Positions 32,486 through 41,520 of a stretch of DNA of 64,000 nt are shown here, piece by piece. This DNA comes from Pseudomonas sp. PDM05. Lineage in GTDB: Bacteria > Pseudomonadota > Gammaproteobacteria > Pseudomonadales > Pseudomonadaceae. Position 1 is the stretch's first letter, and the number at the start of each line of letters is the position of its first letter. The notes under the pieces were generated by a model, which saw only the letters and a list, made by a program, of their open reading frames with translations, had not been told where the DNA came from and ran no database searches. Position numbers and translations under genes: made by a program. The DNA lies in contig NZ_JACVAC010000004.1 of assembly GCF_014851685.1 (NCBI RefSeq), positions 186,001 through 250,000 of the forward strand, given 5' to 3'.

Positions 32486-32737
32486 TTAGGCGAGCAGCGC
32501 ATCAAGCTTGCCGGCGCGCTCCAGGGCAAACAGGTCGTCGCAACCACCGATATGCCGGGTGCCGATCCAGATCTGCGGCACGGACGTGCGCCCCGCTTTC
32601 TGGGCCATCTCGGCACGCACCTGGGGCTTGCCGTCGACCTTGATCTCTTCGAAGGCAACGCCCTTCTGCTCCAGCAAGGCCTTGGCCCGCATGCAGTAAG
32701 GGCACCAATCGCTGGAATATACGACAACCTGGCTCAT
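32486..32737 (-). CDS. grxC: Glutaredoxin 3
   Basis: 83 aa dithiol glutaredoxin with active site WCPYC (Cys12 and Cys15), the TVP-like TSVPQIWI cis-Pro loop and the GSH-binding GGCDDL motif. It reduces disulfides and glutathionylated proteins in the cytosol. One base separates it from the rhodanese gene stop, so it is in the same operon as secB. Confidence 0.96.
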   Translation of the reverse strand: MSQVVVYSSDWCPYCMRAKALLEQKGVAFEEIKVDGKPQVRAEMAQKAGRTSVPQIWIGTRHIGGCDDLFALERAGKLDALLA

Positions 32738-32738
32738 A

Positions 32739-33152
32739 TCACTTCACCAGCGGAAGGTTGTCGGCTTTCCAGCTGCCGATACCGCCGGACAGTTTGGCGG
32801 CGGTGAAACCGGCCTTGAGCATTTCGCGGGCGTGGGTGCCGGCGTGTTGGCCCTGGGCGTCGACCAGGATAATGGTCTTGGCCTTGTGCTTTTCCAGCTC
32901 GGCCATGCGCGCGACCAGCTTGTCCTGTGGAATGTTCAGGGCACCGACGATATGGCCGGCGGCAAATTCCTTGACCGGGCGGATGTCCACGACAACGGCC
33001 TCATCCTTGTTGACCAGCGCGGTCAGCTCCGATGTGCTCAGGCTGCGGCCACCACGGCTCATCTCGTGAGCGATCAGCAGCGCCAGCAGGATGACGAAGG
33101 CACCCACGAGCAGATAATGGGCAGTGGCAAATGCAATCAGGTGATCAACCAT
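32739..33152 (-). CDS. Membrane-anchored rhodanese-like protein (YibN type)
   Basis: 137 aa. One N-terminal transmembrane helix (YLLVGAFVILLALLIAH) followed by a rhodanese fold (VVVDIRPVKEFAAGHIVGAL near residue 50). The loop that carries the catalytic Cys in active sulfurtransferases reads ILVDAQGQHAG and has no Cys, so it is probably not a sulfur transferase; this matches the E. coli YibN type as I recall. The ATG at 33150-33152 is used; a TTG one codon earlier is also in frame. First gene of the grxC-secB unit. Confidence 0.88.
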   Translation of the reverse strand: MVDHLIAFATAHYLLVGAFVILLALLIAHEMSRGGRSLSTSELTALVNKDEAVVVDIRPVKEFAAGHIVGALNIPQDKLVARMAELEKHKAKTIILVDAQGQHAGTHAREMLKAGFTAAKLSGGIGSWKADNLPLVK

Positions 33153-33303
33153 CAAGGAGGTTCCAGGGCGTTAAAATGGCGGTAAGTATACACAGCCGTC
33201 AGGGGGGGCCAACCCCCGTAAAGCGGTGACGCGGTTGGAACTTCGCTTTAAACTGCCACTCCCTTTTCAATCGCCTTCCTTTATTACCGCCACGAGAGGA
33301 TCT

Positions 33304-34830
33304 ATGACTACTACGCCTAAACCTTTGGTCCTGATAATTCTCGATGGCTTCGGACACAGTGAAAGCCACCACGACAACGCGGTGTACGCGGCCGACAAGC
33401 CGGTCCTCGACCGCTTGACCGCCAGCATGCCCAACGGCCTGATCTCGGGTTCCGGCATGGATGTCGGCCTGCCGGACGGCCAGATGGGCAACTCGGAAGT
33501 CGGCCACATGAATCTGGGCGCCGGACGAGTGGTCTATCAGGACTTCACCCGCGTCACCAAAGCGATCCGCGACGGCGAGTTCTTCGAGAACCCGACCCTC
33601 TGCGCCGCCGTCGATAAAGCTGTCGCTGCCGGCAAGGCCGTGCACTTCATGGGCCTGCTGTCCGATGGCGGCGTGCACAGCCACCAGGACCACCTGGTCG
33701 CCATGGCCGAGCTGGCCTTCAAGCGCGGTGCCGACAAAATCTACCTGCACGCCTTCCTCGACGGCCGCGACACCCCGCCGAAAAGCGCGCAATCGTCCAT
33801 CGAACTGCTCGACGCCGCCTTCGCCGCCCTGGGCAAGGGCCGCATCGCCAGCCTCATCGGCCGCTACTTCGCCATGGACCGCGACAACCGCTGGGACCGC
33901 GTGTCCCAGGCCTACAACCTGATCGTCGACGGCCAGGCCGAGTTCAACGCCGCCACCGCCCAGCAAGGCCTGGAAGCCGCCTACGCCCGTGGCGAAAGCG
34001 ACGAGTTCGTCAAAGCCACCACCATCGGTGAGCCGGTCAAAGTCGAAGACGGCGACGCCGTGGTGTTCATGAACTTCCGCGCCGACCGTGCCCGCGAACT
34101 GAGCCGCGTGTTTGTCGAGGATGACTTCAAAGAGTTCAAGCGCGCGCGCCAGCCGAAAGCGCACTACGTCGGCCTGACCCAATACGCCGCCAGCATCCCG
34201 GCCCCCGCCGCTTTTGCACCGGGCAGCCTGGAAAACGTGCTGGGCGACTACCTGGCGAAAAACGGCAAGACCCAGCTGCGCATTGCCGAAACCGAAAAAT
34301 ACGCCCACGTGACCTTCTTCTTCTCCGGCGGCCGTGAAGAACCGTTCCCGGGCGAGGAGCGCATCCTGATCCCGTCGCCAAAAGTCGCCACCTACGACCT
34401 GCAGCCGGAAATGAGCGCACCGGAAGTCACCGACAAGATCGTCGACGCCATCGACAACCAGCGTTACGACGTGATCGTGGTCAACTACGCCAACGGTGAC
34501 ATGGTCGGCCACAGCGGCAACCTCGCCGCCGCGATCAAGGCCGTGGAATGCCTGGACACCTGCGTCGGCCGTATCGTCGAGGCTCTGGAGAAAGTCGGTG
34601 GCGAAGCGCTGATCACCGCCGACCATGGCAACTGCGAGCAGATGTCCGACGAATCCACCGGCCAGGCCCACACCGCCCACACCACCGAGCCGGTGCCGTT
34701 CATCTATGTGGGCAAGCGCGACCTGAAAGTGCGCGAAGGCGGCGTGCTGGCGGATGTGGCGCCGACCATGCTCAAGCTGATGGGGCTGGAGAAGCCGGTT
34801 GAAATGACCGGCACTTCGATTCTGGTCTGA
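33304..34830 (+). CDS. gpmI: 2,3-bisphosphoglycerate-independent phosphoglycerate mutase
   Basis: 508 aa Mn-dependent enzyme of the alkaline phosphatase superfamily interconverting 3- and 2-phosphoglycerate. The nucleophile Ser64 lies in [16 protein letters not shown]; metal ligands are seen in LIILDGFG at the start and in [12 protein letters not shown] and [10 protein letters not shown] near the end. The ATG at 33304 follows GAGAGGATCT; in-frame codons from 33226 lie in the leader. Divergent from the rhodanese gene. Confidence 0.97.
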   Translation: MTTTPKPLVLIILDGFGHSESHHDNAVYAADKPVLDRLTASMPNGLISGSGMDVGLPDGQMGNSEVGHMNLGAGRVVYQDFTRVTKAIRDGEFFENPTLCAAVDKAVAAGKAVHFMGLLSDGGVHSHQDHLVAMAELAFKRGADKIYLHAFLDGRDTPPKSAQSSIELLDAAFAALGKGRIASLIGRYFAMDRDNRWDRVSQAYNLIVDGQAEFNAATAQQGLEAAYARGESDEFVKATTIGEPVKVEDGDAVVFMNFRADRARELSRVFVEDDFKEFKRARQPKAHYVGLTQYAASIPAPAAFAPGSLENVLGDYLAKNGKTQLRIAETEKYAHVTFFFSGGREEPFPGEERILIPSPKVATYDLQPEMSAPEVTDKIVDAIDNQRYDVIVVNYANGDMVGHSGNLAAAIKAVECLDTCVGRIVEALEKVGGEALITADHGNCEQMSDESTGQAHTAHTTEPVPFIYVGKRDLKVREGGVLADVAPTMLKLMGLEKPVEMTGTSILV

Positions 34831-34853
34831 TCCAAAGCACACCACCAACCCCT

Positions 34854-34943
34854 TGTGGGAGCGGGCTTGCCCGCGAATGCGCTCGTGCAGTCGACATCTT
34901 CAGTGACTGACACACCGTATTCGCGGGCAAGCCCGCTCCCACA
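34854..34943. repeat. REPIN-type inverted doublet (GAGCGGG class, CCCGCG variant)
   Basis: Arms GTGGGAGCGGGCTTGCCCGC and inverse between gpmI and envC. Confidence 0.9.
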
Positions 34944-35089
34944 TTGGTTTTGCGTCGTCTGGAAGATGTCCTTTTGCCATCCCCCCACCGCTCGGCACCT
35001 ATCTTGCCCACCAGCCCGAATTGGGCGTTTTTTTTGCAGCGCTTGCCGGGCATACTAGGCCGTCCATTTCCCTGGTGTCGCCCGCCTCT

Positions 35090-36385
35090 ATGCTTCGCGC
35101 CCTGATTACCCTTGCCCTTGCCTGCCTGCTCCAACCGGCGTTTGCCGATGAGCGCGCACAAACCCAACAACAGTTGGACGCCACGCGTCAGGACATTACC
35201 GAGCTGAAAAAGCTGCTCGGCAAGCTCCAGGAAGAAAAATCCGGGGTGCAGAAAGACCTGCGCGGCACAGAGACCGAGATGGGCAAGCTGGAGAAGCAAG
35301 TCCAGGAGCTGCAAAAAGAACTAAAGAAGAGCGAGTCGGAACTGGAGCGACTCGACGCTGAGAAAAAAAAACTCCAGGGCGCCCGCGTTGAACAGCAACG
35401 CCTGATCGCGATCCAGGCCCGTGCCGCCTACCAAAGCGGCCGCCAGGAATACCTCAAGCTGCTGCTCAACCAGCAGAATCCGGAAAAATTTGCGCGCACC
35501 CTCACCTATTACGACTACCTGAGCCAGGCGCGCCTCGCGCAATTGAAGGGTTTCAACGAAACCCTGCGCCAACTGGCCAACGTCGAACAGGAAATTGCCG
35601 ACCAGCAATCGCAGCTGCTCGACCAGAAAACCGCCCTGGACACCCAGCGCGACCAACTGGAGCAGGTGCGCAAGGAACGCCAGCTGGCCTTGGCCAAGCT
35701 CAATGACGACGTAAAAGCCCGCGACGCCAAGCTGCAGGCCCGCGAGCAGGACCAGGCCGACCTGGCCAAAGTGCTCAAGACCATTGAAGAAACCCTGGCG
35801 CGCCAGGCACGCGAGGCTGAAGAAGCGCGGCAAAAAGCGCTGATCGCCCAGCAGGAAGCGGAAAAAAAGCGCCAGCGTGAGGCCGAGCTGGCCGCCAGCT
35901 CGGACGCCCCGGCGCCGCGTAAACCGGCGCATGCAGCCCCTGGCCCACTGGTTTCCAGCGCCGGCGAGAACTTTGGCGGCCCTTTTGCTTCAGCCCGCGG
36001 CAAACTTCCATGGCCTGTTGATGGTCGATTACTGGCACGCTTTGGGGAAACCCGTGGCGATGACACCCGCGCCAAGTGGGACGGCGTGATGATCAGCGCC
36101 TCCGCCGGTAGCCAGGTGCATGCCGTTCACGGTGGGCGCGTGGTGTTTGCCGATTGGCTGCGGGGCGCCGGTTTGTTGGTGATTTTGGATCACGGTAATG
36201 GCTATTTGAGCCTTTATGGCCACAATCAGACATTACTCAAGTCGGCAGGTGATGTTGTAAAAGCCGGTGAATCCATCTCCACTGTCGGTAACAGTGGTGG
36301 CCAGGACACCCCGGCGCTGTACTTCGCTATTCGTCAGCAGGGTCGCCCGAGCGATCCTGCACAATGGTGCCGTTCCCAAGGATAG
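35090..36385 (+). CDS. envC: Murein hydrolase activator EnvC
   Basis: 431 aa periplasmic protein. Signal peptide MLRALITLALACLLQPAFA, a long coiled coil (about residues 22-270, heavy in Gln, Glu, Lys and Arg), a linker, and a C-terminal LytM/M23 domain from about residue 310. The LytM domain is degenerate: where active enzymes have a His and Asp it reads KWDGVMISAS, although DHGNGYLSLYGHN is kept. That is usual for EnvC, which activates amidases instead of cutting peptidoglycan. The start at 35090 gives the signal peptide. ctpA follows 30 bases later. Confidence 0.93.
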   Translation: MLRALITLALACLLQPAFADERAQTQQQLDATRQDITELKKLLGKLQEEKSGVQKDLRGTETEMGKLEKQVQELQKELKKSESELERLDAEKKKLQGARVEQQRLIAIQARAAYQSGRQEYLKLLLNQQNPEKFARTLTYYDYLSQARLAQLKGFNETLRQLANVEQEIADQQSQLLDQKTALDTQRDQLEQVRKERQLALAKLNDDVKARDAKLQAREQDQADLAKVLKTIEETLARQAREAEEARQKALIAQQEAEKKRQREAELAASSDAPAPRKPAHAAPGPLVSSAGENFGGPFASARGKLPWPVDGRLLARFGETRGDDTRAKWDGVMISASAGSQVHAVHGGRVVFADWLRGAGLLVILDHGNGYLSLYGHNQTLLKSAGDVVKAGESISTVGNSGGQDTPALYFAIRQQGRPSDPAQWCRSQG

Positions 36386-36415
36386 GGCCGCACCTACATT
36401 AGGAGTTCGTTCGAC

Positions 36416-37732
36416 ATGCTGCATTTGTCCCGCCTCACTTCGCTGGCTCTGACGATCGCCCTGGTGATCGGCGCGCCTCTGGCTTTCGCCGACCAGGCCG
36501 CACCGGCTGCACCTGCCGCCTCGGCCGCGACCACCAAGGCGCCGTTGCCGCTGGACGAGCTGCGCACCTTCGCCGAGGTCATGGACCGGATCAAGGCAGC
36601 CTATGTCGACCCCGTAGACGACAAGACCCTGCTGGAGAATGCCATCAAGGGCATGCTCAGCAACCTCGACCCGCACTCCGCCTACCTGGGCCCGGAAGAT
36701 TTCGCCGAGCTGCAGGAAAGCACCAGCGGTGAATTCGGCGGCCTGGGCATCGAAGTCGGCGCCGAAGACGGCAACGTCAAGGTCGTCTCGCCCATCGATG
36801 ACACCCCGGCGTCCAAGGCCGGCATCCAGGCCGGCGACTTCATCGTCAAGATCAATGGCCAGCCTACCCGTGGCCAGACCATGACCGAAGCCGTCGACAA
36901 GATGCGCGGCAAGATCGGCCAGAAAATCACCCTGACCCTGGTGCGCGACGGCGGTGCGCCATTCGACGTGACGCTGACCCGCGCGACCATCACGGTCAAG
37001 AGCGTGAAGAGCCAGTTGCTGGAGTCGGGCTACGGCTACATCCGCATCACGCAGTTCCAGGTCAAGACCGGCGACGAAGTGGCCAAGGCCCTGGCCAAGC
37101 TGCGCAAAGACAACGGCAAGAAACTCAACGGCATCGTGCTCGACCTGCGCAACAACCCCGGTGGCGTGTTGCAGGCGGCGGTGGAAGTGGTCGACCACTT
37201 CATCACCAAGGGCCTGATTGTGTACACCAAGGGCCGTATCGCCAACTCCGAGCTGCGTTTCTCGGCCACGGGCAACGACCTCAGCGAAGGCGTGCCCTTG
37301 GCCGTGCTGATCAACGGCGGCAGCGCCTCGGCCTCGGAAATCGTCGCCGGCGCCCTGCAAGACCAGAAGCGCGGCGTGCTGATGGGCACCACCAGCTTCG
37401 GCAAAGGCTCGGTGCAAACCGTGTTGCCGCTGAACAACGACCGCGCCCTGAAGATCACCACCGCGCTGTACTACACGCCGAACGGTCGCTCGATCCAGGC
37501 CCAGGGCATTGTGCCGGACATCGAAGTACGCAAGGCCAAGATCACCAACGAGGCCGACGGCGAGTACTACAAGGAGGCCGACCTGCAAGGTCACCTGGGC
37601 AATGGCAACGGCGGTGCCGACAAGCCTAGTGGCAGCGGCGTCAAAGCCAAGCCGATGCCGCAGGACGATGACTACCAACTGGCCCAGGCGCTGAGCCTGC
37701 TCAAGGGCTTGAGCATCACCCGCAGCCGTTGA
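36416..37732 (+). CDS. ctpA: Carboxyl-terminal processing protease CtpA (S41)
   Basis: 438 aa. Signal peptide (MLHLSRLTSLALTIALVIGA), PDZ domain (about 95-185, GGLGIEVG to TLVRDGG) and S41 protease core. The catalytic Ser305 lies in GGSASASEI and the general-base Lys near residue 330 in SFGKGSVQT. In P. aeruginosa CtpA (the gene at this locus) works with LbcA to degrade peptidoglycan cross-link hydrolases. Clustering with envC suggests a shared cell-wall role. The yibQ-type gene starts one base after its stop. Confidence 0.94.
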   Translation: MLHLSRLTSLALTIALVIGAPLAFADQAAPAAPAASAATTKAPLPLDELRTFAEVMDRIKAAYVDPVDDKTLLENAIKGMLSNLDPHSAYLGPEDFAELQESTSGEFGGLGIEVGAEDGNVKVVSPIDDTPASKAGIQAGDFIVKINGQPTRGQTMTEAVDKMRGKIGQKITLTLVRDGGAPFDVTLTRATITVKSVKSQLLESGYGYIRITQFQVKTGDEVAKALAKLRKDNGKKLNGIVLDLRNNPGGVLQAAVEVVDHFITKGLIVYTKGRIANSELRFSATGNDLSEGVPLAVLINGGSASASEIVAGALQDQKRGVLMGTTSFGKGSVQTVLPLNNDRALKITTALYYTPNGRSIQAQGIVPDIEVRKAKITNEADGEYYKEADLQGHLGNGNGGADKPSGSGVKAKPMPQDDDYQLAQALSLLKGLSITRSR

Positions 37733-37733
37733 T

Positions 37734-38519
37734 ATGCGTTTTGCCCTGATCATCGCTGTGCTGTGCAGCCTGGCAGGCGTCGCGCAAGCGGCCCCTGCCG
37801 GCGCGCTGCACAAAGCCTACCTGACCCTCATCATCGACGACCTTGGGCAAAACCTGCCCAGGGATCGCCGTGTATTGGCTCTGCCCGGTCCAGTAACCAC
37901 CGCGATCATGCCCGACACGCCCCACGCCGCCGAATTCGCCCGCGAGGCGCACAAGGCCGGCAAGATCGTGATCCTGCACATGCCCATGGACCCGGCCACC
38001 GGCCCGTTCGCCTGGCACCCCGAGCTGCCCATCGAAGAGCTTGGCAAGCGCCTGGACGCCGCGTTCAAGGCCGTACCCTACACCGCCGGCATCAACAACC
38101 ACATGGGTAGCCGCATGACCGCGCAACCGGCAGCCATGGCCTGGTTGATGGATGAGCTGCAACGGCGCAACAAGTTCTTTGTCGACAGCCGTACCAGCGC
38201 GCAGACGGTGGCCGCCGCCCAAGCGCAGAAGATCGGCCTGGCCAGCGTTTCCCGCGACGTGTTCCTGGATGACGAACGCACCGAAGCGGCGATCACCACG
38301 CAACTGCAGACCGCAATCAAGCTGGCCCACAAACAAGGCTCGGCAGTGATGATCGGCCACCCGTACCCGCAGACCCTGGCGGTACTCGAGCGTGAATTGC
38401 CCAAGCTCAAGGCCCAGGGCGTGGACTGGATCGACATCAAGCTGATGATCAGCCTACGCAGCAACCAGGCGATGGCCGGGCATGGCAAGGACGGCACCTA
38501 TCGTCCCGCAGCTAGGTAA
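37734..38519 (+). CDS. Divergent polysaccharide deacetylase (YibQ/DUF610)
   Basis: 261 aa. Signal peptide MRFALIIAVLCSLAGVAQAA. The domain begins LTLIIDDLGQN and includes MPDTPHAAEFAREA, ILHMPMDP, GINNHMGSRMT and FVDSRTSAQTVA, the NodB-like landmarks in the divergent family. Active polysaccharide deacetylases use an Asp and two His; here IIDDLG and NNHMGS keep likely metal ligands. Directly downstream of ctpA, so part of envC-ctpA-yibQ. Substrate unknown, plausibly envelope glycans. Confidence 0.88.
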   Translation: MRFALIIAVLCSLAGVAQAAPAGALHKAYLTLIIDDLGQNLPRDRRVLALPGPVTTAIMPDTPHAAEFAREAHKAGKIVILHMPMDPATGPFAWHPELPIEELGKRLDAAFKAVPYTAGINNHMGSRMTAQPAAMAWLMDELQRRNKFFVDSRTSAQTVAAAQAQKIGLASVSRDVFLDDERTEAAITTQLQTAIKLAHKQGSAVMIGHPYPQTLAVLERELPKLKAQGVDWIDIKLMISLRSNQAMAGHGKDGTYRPAAR

Positions 38520-38585
38520 GTACCACCCATCCCCAACCCCGGTCCTGAATAGTGCGCCTTTAGGTTCACGCTTACAGGACACTTC

Positions 38586-40175
38586 ATGAACATCAGCCAC
38601 CTCACACTCTGCGCCCTGCTGCTCGGCAGCCTCAACGGATCACTCATGGCTGCACCGCGGGATTTCGGCGAAGGCCTGCCGAACAGCAGCCCCGCACGCA
38701 TGCTCAGCAACGCGCGCCATGAACACGACCACTGGAATGGCGTCGGCCGTATTCGCAACGAAGCCCAGACCCTGTGTACCGCCACGTTGCTGGACACCCG
38801 CGACGCCGCCGGAAAATCCGGCCCGGCCTACGTACTCACCAGCAGCCATTGCCTGCACCGCCTCAACGGCGCAGTGCAAAAGGACCTGCCGATCAAAGGC
38901 AGCATCAGCTTCAACTACTTCGACGACACCCTGGAGTCGATCAAGACCTATTCGCTCAAGACCCTGAAATGGGGCAGCAGCCAAGGCATGGACCTGGCCA
39001 TTATCGAATTGCAGACTTCACTAGCGGCCTTGCTCAAGGCCGGAATCAACCCACTCAAACTCGCCGAAGAAGTCCCTGCCGATGGCAATGACATCCTTGC
39101 CCTGACCGCTCCGGAATGGGACACCCTGCACCTCGGCGCATGCGTCCAGCAAAGCTCCCAAGAGCTGGTGGAGCAACCGTTCGTATGGCGCGTCACCCTG
39201 AAAAACCAATGCCCGGGCATCATGCGCGGCAGCTTTGGCGGGCCTCTGCTCGACCGCGCAACCAACACCGTGTTCGGCATTCTCAGCACCAGCACCAGCG
39301 GCCAACCCGAGGAGCGCAAATGCCAGCGGGACGCGCCGTGCGAGGTCAACCAAGGCCAAGCCTCCTGGCACGCCGAGACCAACTATGGCAGCCCGGTGAC
39401 GTTCCTCAACCGCTGCTTCGCGGCCGGGGTATTGAAACCCGACAGCGAGTACTGCGACCTCTTCCCGACAACCACGATCACCTTCAAAAATCCGGAGCCG
39501 ATCCAGCAGTACTTCATCAAGCAGCCTGGCACCAAAGGCAAGGACATCGTGCCGCGCTGGAACCTGGCCTTCACCACCAACACCCCGTTCTACCGTTACA
39601 AGACCACACGCCGTGCGATTGACTGCGAAAACCCGGTGCACTACAGCTCGCCCATCAACGCCGAAAACGCCCACATCAACGATGCCATCGGCCCACAGAC
39701 CGGCATGCAGATGCTGTGCATCGTCGGCGTAGCTTCCGCCGAACAACCTGTGACCAACGGCATGATGCGCAACGCGTTGACCCTGGCCGTCGAACTCGCC
39801 GAACCCGGGCCGGCGCGCACGCCCAACCTGACGATCAGCCTCGACAAACATGGGCTGGGGGCCTACACCGTGATCTGGAACCTGGCCTCGCCATTCATGC
39901 ATCGCTACACCTACAAATATGGCCCGGCCGCGACCACCGATTGCCTGCGTCCTGCCGCCTACTTGCCAATCCCACCCCCACCATTGCTCGGCGAAGAGGA
40001 CGAGGACGAGCCCATTGACCTGGTGCGGCCCCTCAATGACTTCCCTGGGATGCAGACGGAAAAGTTCGCCCAACTGATCAACGTCAGAAACACGCCGATC
40101 AAGATTTGCACGTATGCATTCGACCAGGCCGACCAACCTTCAACCCTGCGGGTCGATCTGCTCAAGCCGCGCTGA
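38586..40175 (+). CDS. Secreted chymotrypsin-fold protein with Phe at the nucleophile position
   Basis: 529 aa. Sec signal peptide (first 22 residues, ending SLMA). Residues 55-280 show a trypsin-like domain: Cys64 and His88-Cys89 in LTSSHCLH, Asp136 in GMDLAIIEL, and the nucleophile loop RGSFGGPLLD at 214-223. In active enzymes this loop is G-x-S-G-G-P; here the third position is Phe217, with Ser one place early (216). The DNA reads GGC AGC TTT GGC GGG, so this is not a frame effect. The C-terminal 240 residues are unfamiliar and include an acidic Pro-rich stretch (PPPPLLGEEDEDEP). It is followed 79 bases later by the Vps62-like gene. Possibly a pseudoprotease or a binding protein. Confidence 0.8.
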   Translation: MNISHLTLCALLLGSLNGSLMAAPRDFGEGLPNSSPARMLSNARHEHDHWNGVGRIRNEAQTLCTATLLDTRDAAGKSGPAYVLTSSHCLHRLNGAVQKDLPIKGSISFNYFDDTLESIKTYSLKTLKWGSSQGMDLAIIELQTSLAALLKAGINPLKLAEEVPADGNDILALTAPEWDTLHLGACVQQSSQELVEQPFVWRVTLKNQCPGIMRGSFGGPLLDRATNTVFGILSTSTSGQPEERKCQRDAPCEVNQGQASWHAETNYGSPVTFLNRCFAAGVLKPDSEYCDLFPTTTITFKNPEPIQQYFIKQPGTKGKDIVPRWNLAFTTNTPFYRYKTTRRAIDCENPVHYSSPINAENAHINDAIGPQTGMQMLCIVGVASAEQPVTNGMMRNALTLAVELAEPGPARTPNLTISLDKHGLGAYTVIWNLASPFMHRYTYKYGPAATTDCLRPAAYLPIPPPPLLGEEDEDEPIDLVRPLNDFPGMQTEKFAQLINVRNTPIKICTYAFDQADQPSTLRVDLLKPR

Positions 40176-40254
40176 ATGCGCCCTACATAGCTACCGCTGG
40201 ACGCCGCCGGGATTGACCGATAGTGCCCCCTCCAATCAACTGGAGAGATTCCCC

Positions 40255-41520
40255 ATGAATCCGCTGCAATTCAACGACCTGCTCATCAGCTTTACCTGCG
40301 AGTTCCTGCCGCTGTGGAACGACAAGGGGTCAGGCGCCCACCGCACCATCGGCCTGTGGCGGCCCAGCACGACATCCGACGCCCTCAGTCAGTTTTTCCC
40401 ACTGGGCGACATCGCCACCGGCAGCTATCGCAACATCAATCAACGCAAGATCGTCGCCGTGGTCAGCGATGCCAACAAGGTCAATGGCACCGCACTGCGC
40501 CCGCCGGCAGACTATGAACAGGTGTGGAAGGATGCAGGCTCGGGTGCGCGAAACGATTTTTCCATCTGGCGGCCGCTGCCACCTGAAGGCTATGTAGCTA
40601 TGGGCCTGGTATGCGGCGTAGGTTATGAAAAACCTTCGAGCAATGCCGTGCGCTGTGTGCGCGCCGACCTGGTGACGAGTGCCCAGCCCGGCGATTTGAT
40701 CTGGAGCGACGAGGGCAGTGGCGCCTCTCGGGACTTCAGCGCCTGGTCGATCAGAGTGCCGGACGCAGCGCCCGGCGAGATCAACCTGGCGCCCGGGACG
40801 TTCGTCGCCAACGCAAGCTACACCCGGCCCACCCAGCCGACCTACGCACTGCGCCTGCCCCTCAGCGTGCCACTGAACGAACTCCCGCCACCGCCGGCCC
40901 TCAACAGTTACGCGGGCCCCGACGAGGCGGCAACCACGCCCACGACCCATGTATGCCTGCTGCCGTGGTTCAGCGTCAAAGACCCGGAGTTGAATGCCAT
41001 CGAACAGCTGCAGTCCTCACCGACCTACCGCCTGGAACGCACCGACCGCCATCTGTTCGCCGGCTTCGGCCACAACACCACCGACACCAGTCAACCGTTC
41101 ATGTGGACCGCCAACAAGGGCGAAACAGGCAACCATTCCAGGGCCCTGGCCGCGACGACCTGCGTCGACCTGTGCAGCGAATGGCCACCCAAATACCGTG
41201 TATTCGAATTGAATTTCTCGGCGCATCTGGAACAGGACTTCACCCACACCCAACGTTCGGCCAAGGGCTGGAATCAAGCCTCGTCGCTGGACATCATCAC
41301 CTACGTTCCCGCCAACAAGGCCGTCGCCGCTTACCTGATCCAGAGCGAATACCGCTTGCTGCGCCAGGACGGCAGCCAGGTGTCGACCACCGTCAGCTAC
41401 ACCAGCGGCGATCAAATCTATATGAGTGAATTTCCCCGCGAAGAATCGCCGCCGGCGGTGACGCAAGCCGCGCTAGAGGTAGCGAGCCATGATCTCGTCG
41501 ATGAGACCGTCGCGCCGTAG
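40255..41520 (+). CDS. Vps62-like protein with three internal repeats
   Basis: 421 aa, no signal peptide visible. The ATG at 40255 has GGAGAG about eight bases upstream. Three copies of a motif W-x-D-x-GSGA-x4-(S/G)-x-W lie at residues 21-36 (WNDKGSGAHRTIGLW), 91-106 (WKDAGSGARNDFSIW) and 150-165 (WSDEGSGASRDFSAW), each followed by a GY/GDI-type strand, as in the Vps62 (PF06101) family. The C-terminal 200 residues are not recognised. It is probably co-transcribed with the pseudoprotease gene. Its 3' end overlaps the convergent binding-protein gene by 48 bases. Confidence 0.75.
   Translation: MNPLQFNDLLISFTCEFLPLWNDKGSGAHRTIGLWRPSTTSDALSQFFPLGDIATGSYRNINQRKIVAVVSDANKVNGTALRPPADYEQVWKDAGSGARNDFSIWRPLPPEGYVAMGLVCGVGYEKPSSNAVRCVRADLVTSAQPGDLIWSDEGSGASRDFSAWSIRVPDAAPGEINLAPGTFVANASYTRPTQPTYALRLPLSVPLNELPPPPALNSYAGPDEAATTPTTHVCLLPWFSVKDPELNAIEQLQSSPTYRLERTDRHLFAGFGHNTTDTSQPFMWTANKGETGNHSRALAATTCVDLCSEWPPKYRVFELNFSAHLEQDFTHTQRSAKGWNQASSLDIITYVPANKAVAAYLIQSEYRLLRQDGSQVSTTVSYTSGDQIYMSEFPREESPPAVTQAALEVASHDLVDETVAP

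Noticed and set aside
32739..33152. Rhodanese-like protein as a gene inactivated by loss of Cys
   Set aside because: The Cys-less loop is, as I recall, normal in the YibN group, so it is not evidence for decay.
36002..36385. EnvC LytM domain as a damaged peptidase
   Set aside because: Loss of the metal-binding residues is a normal trait of EnvC activators.
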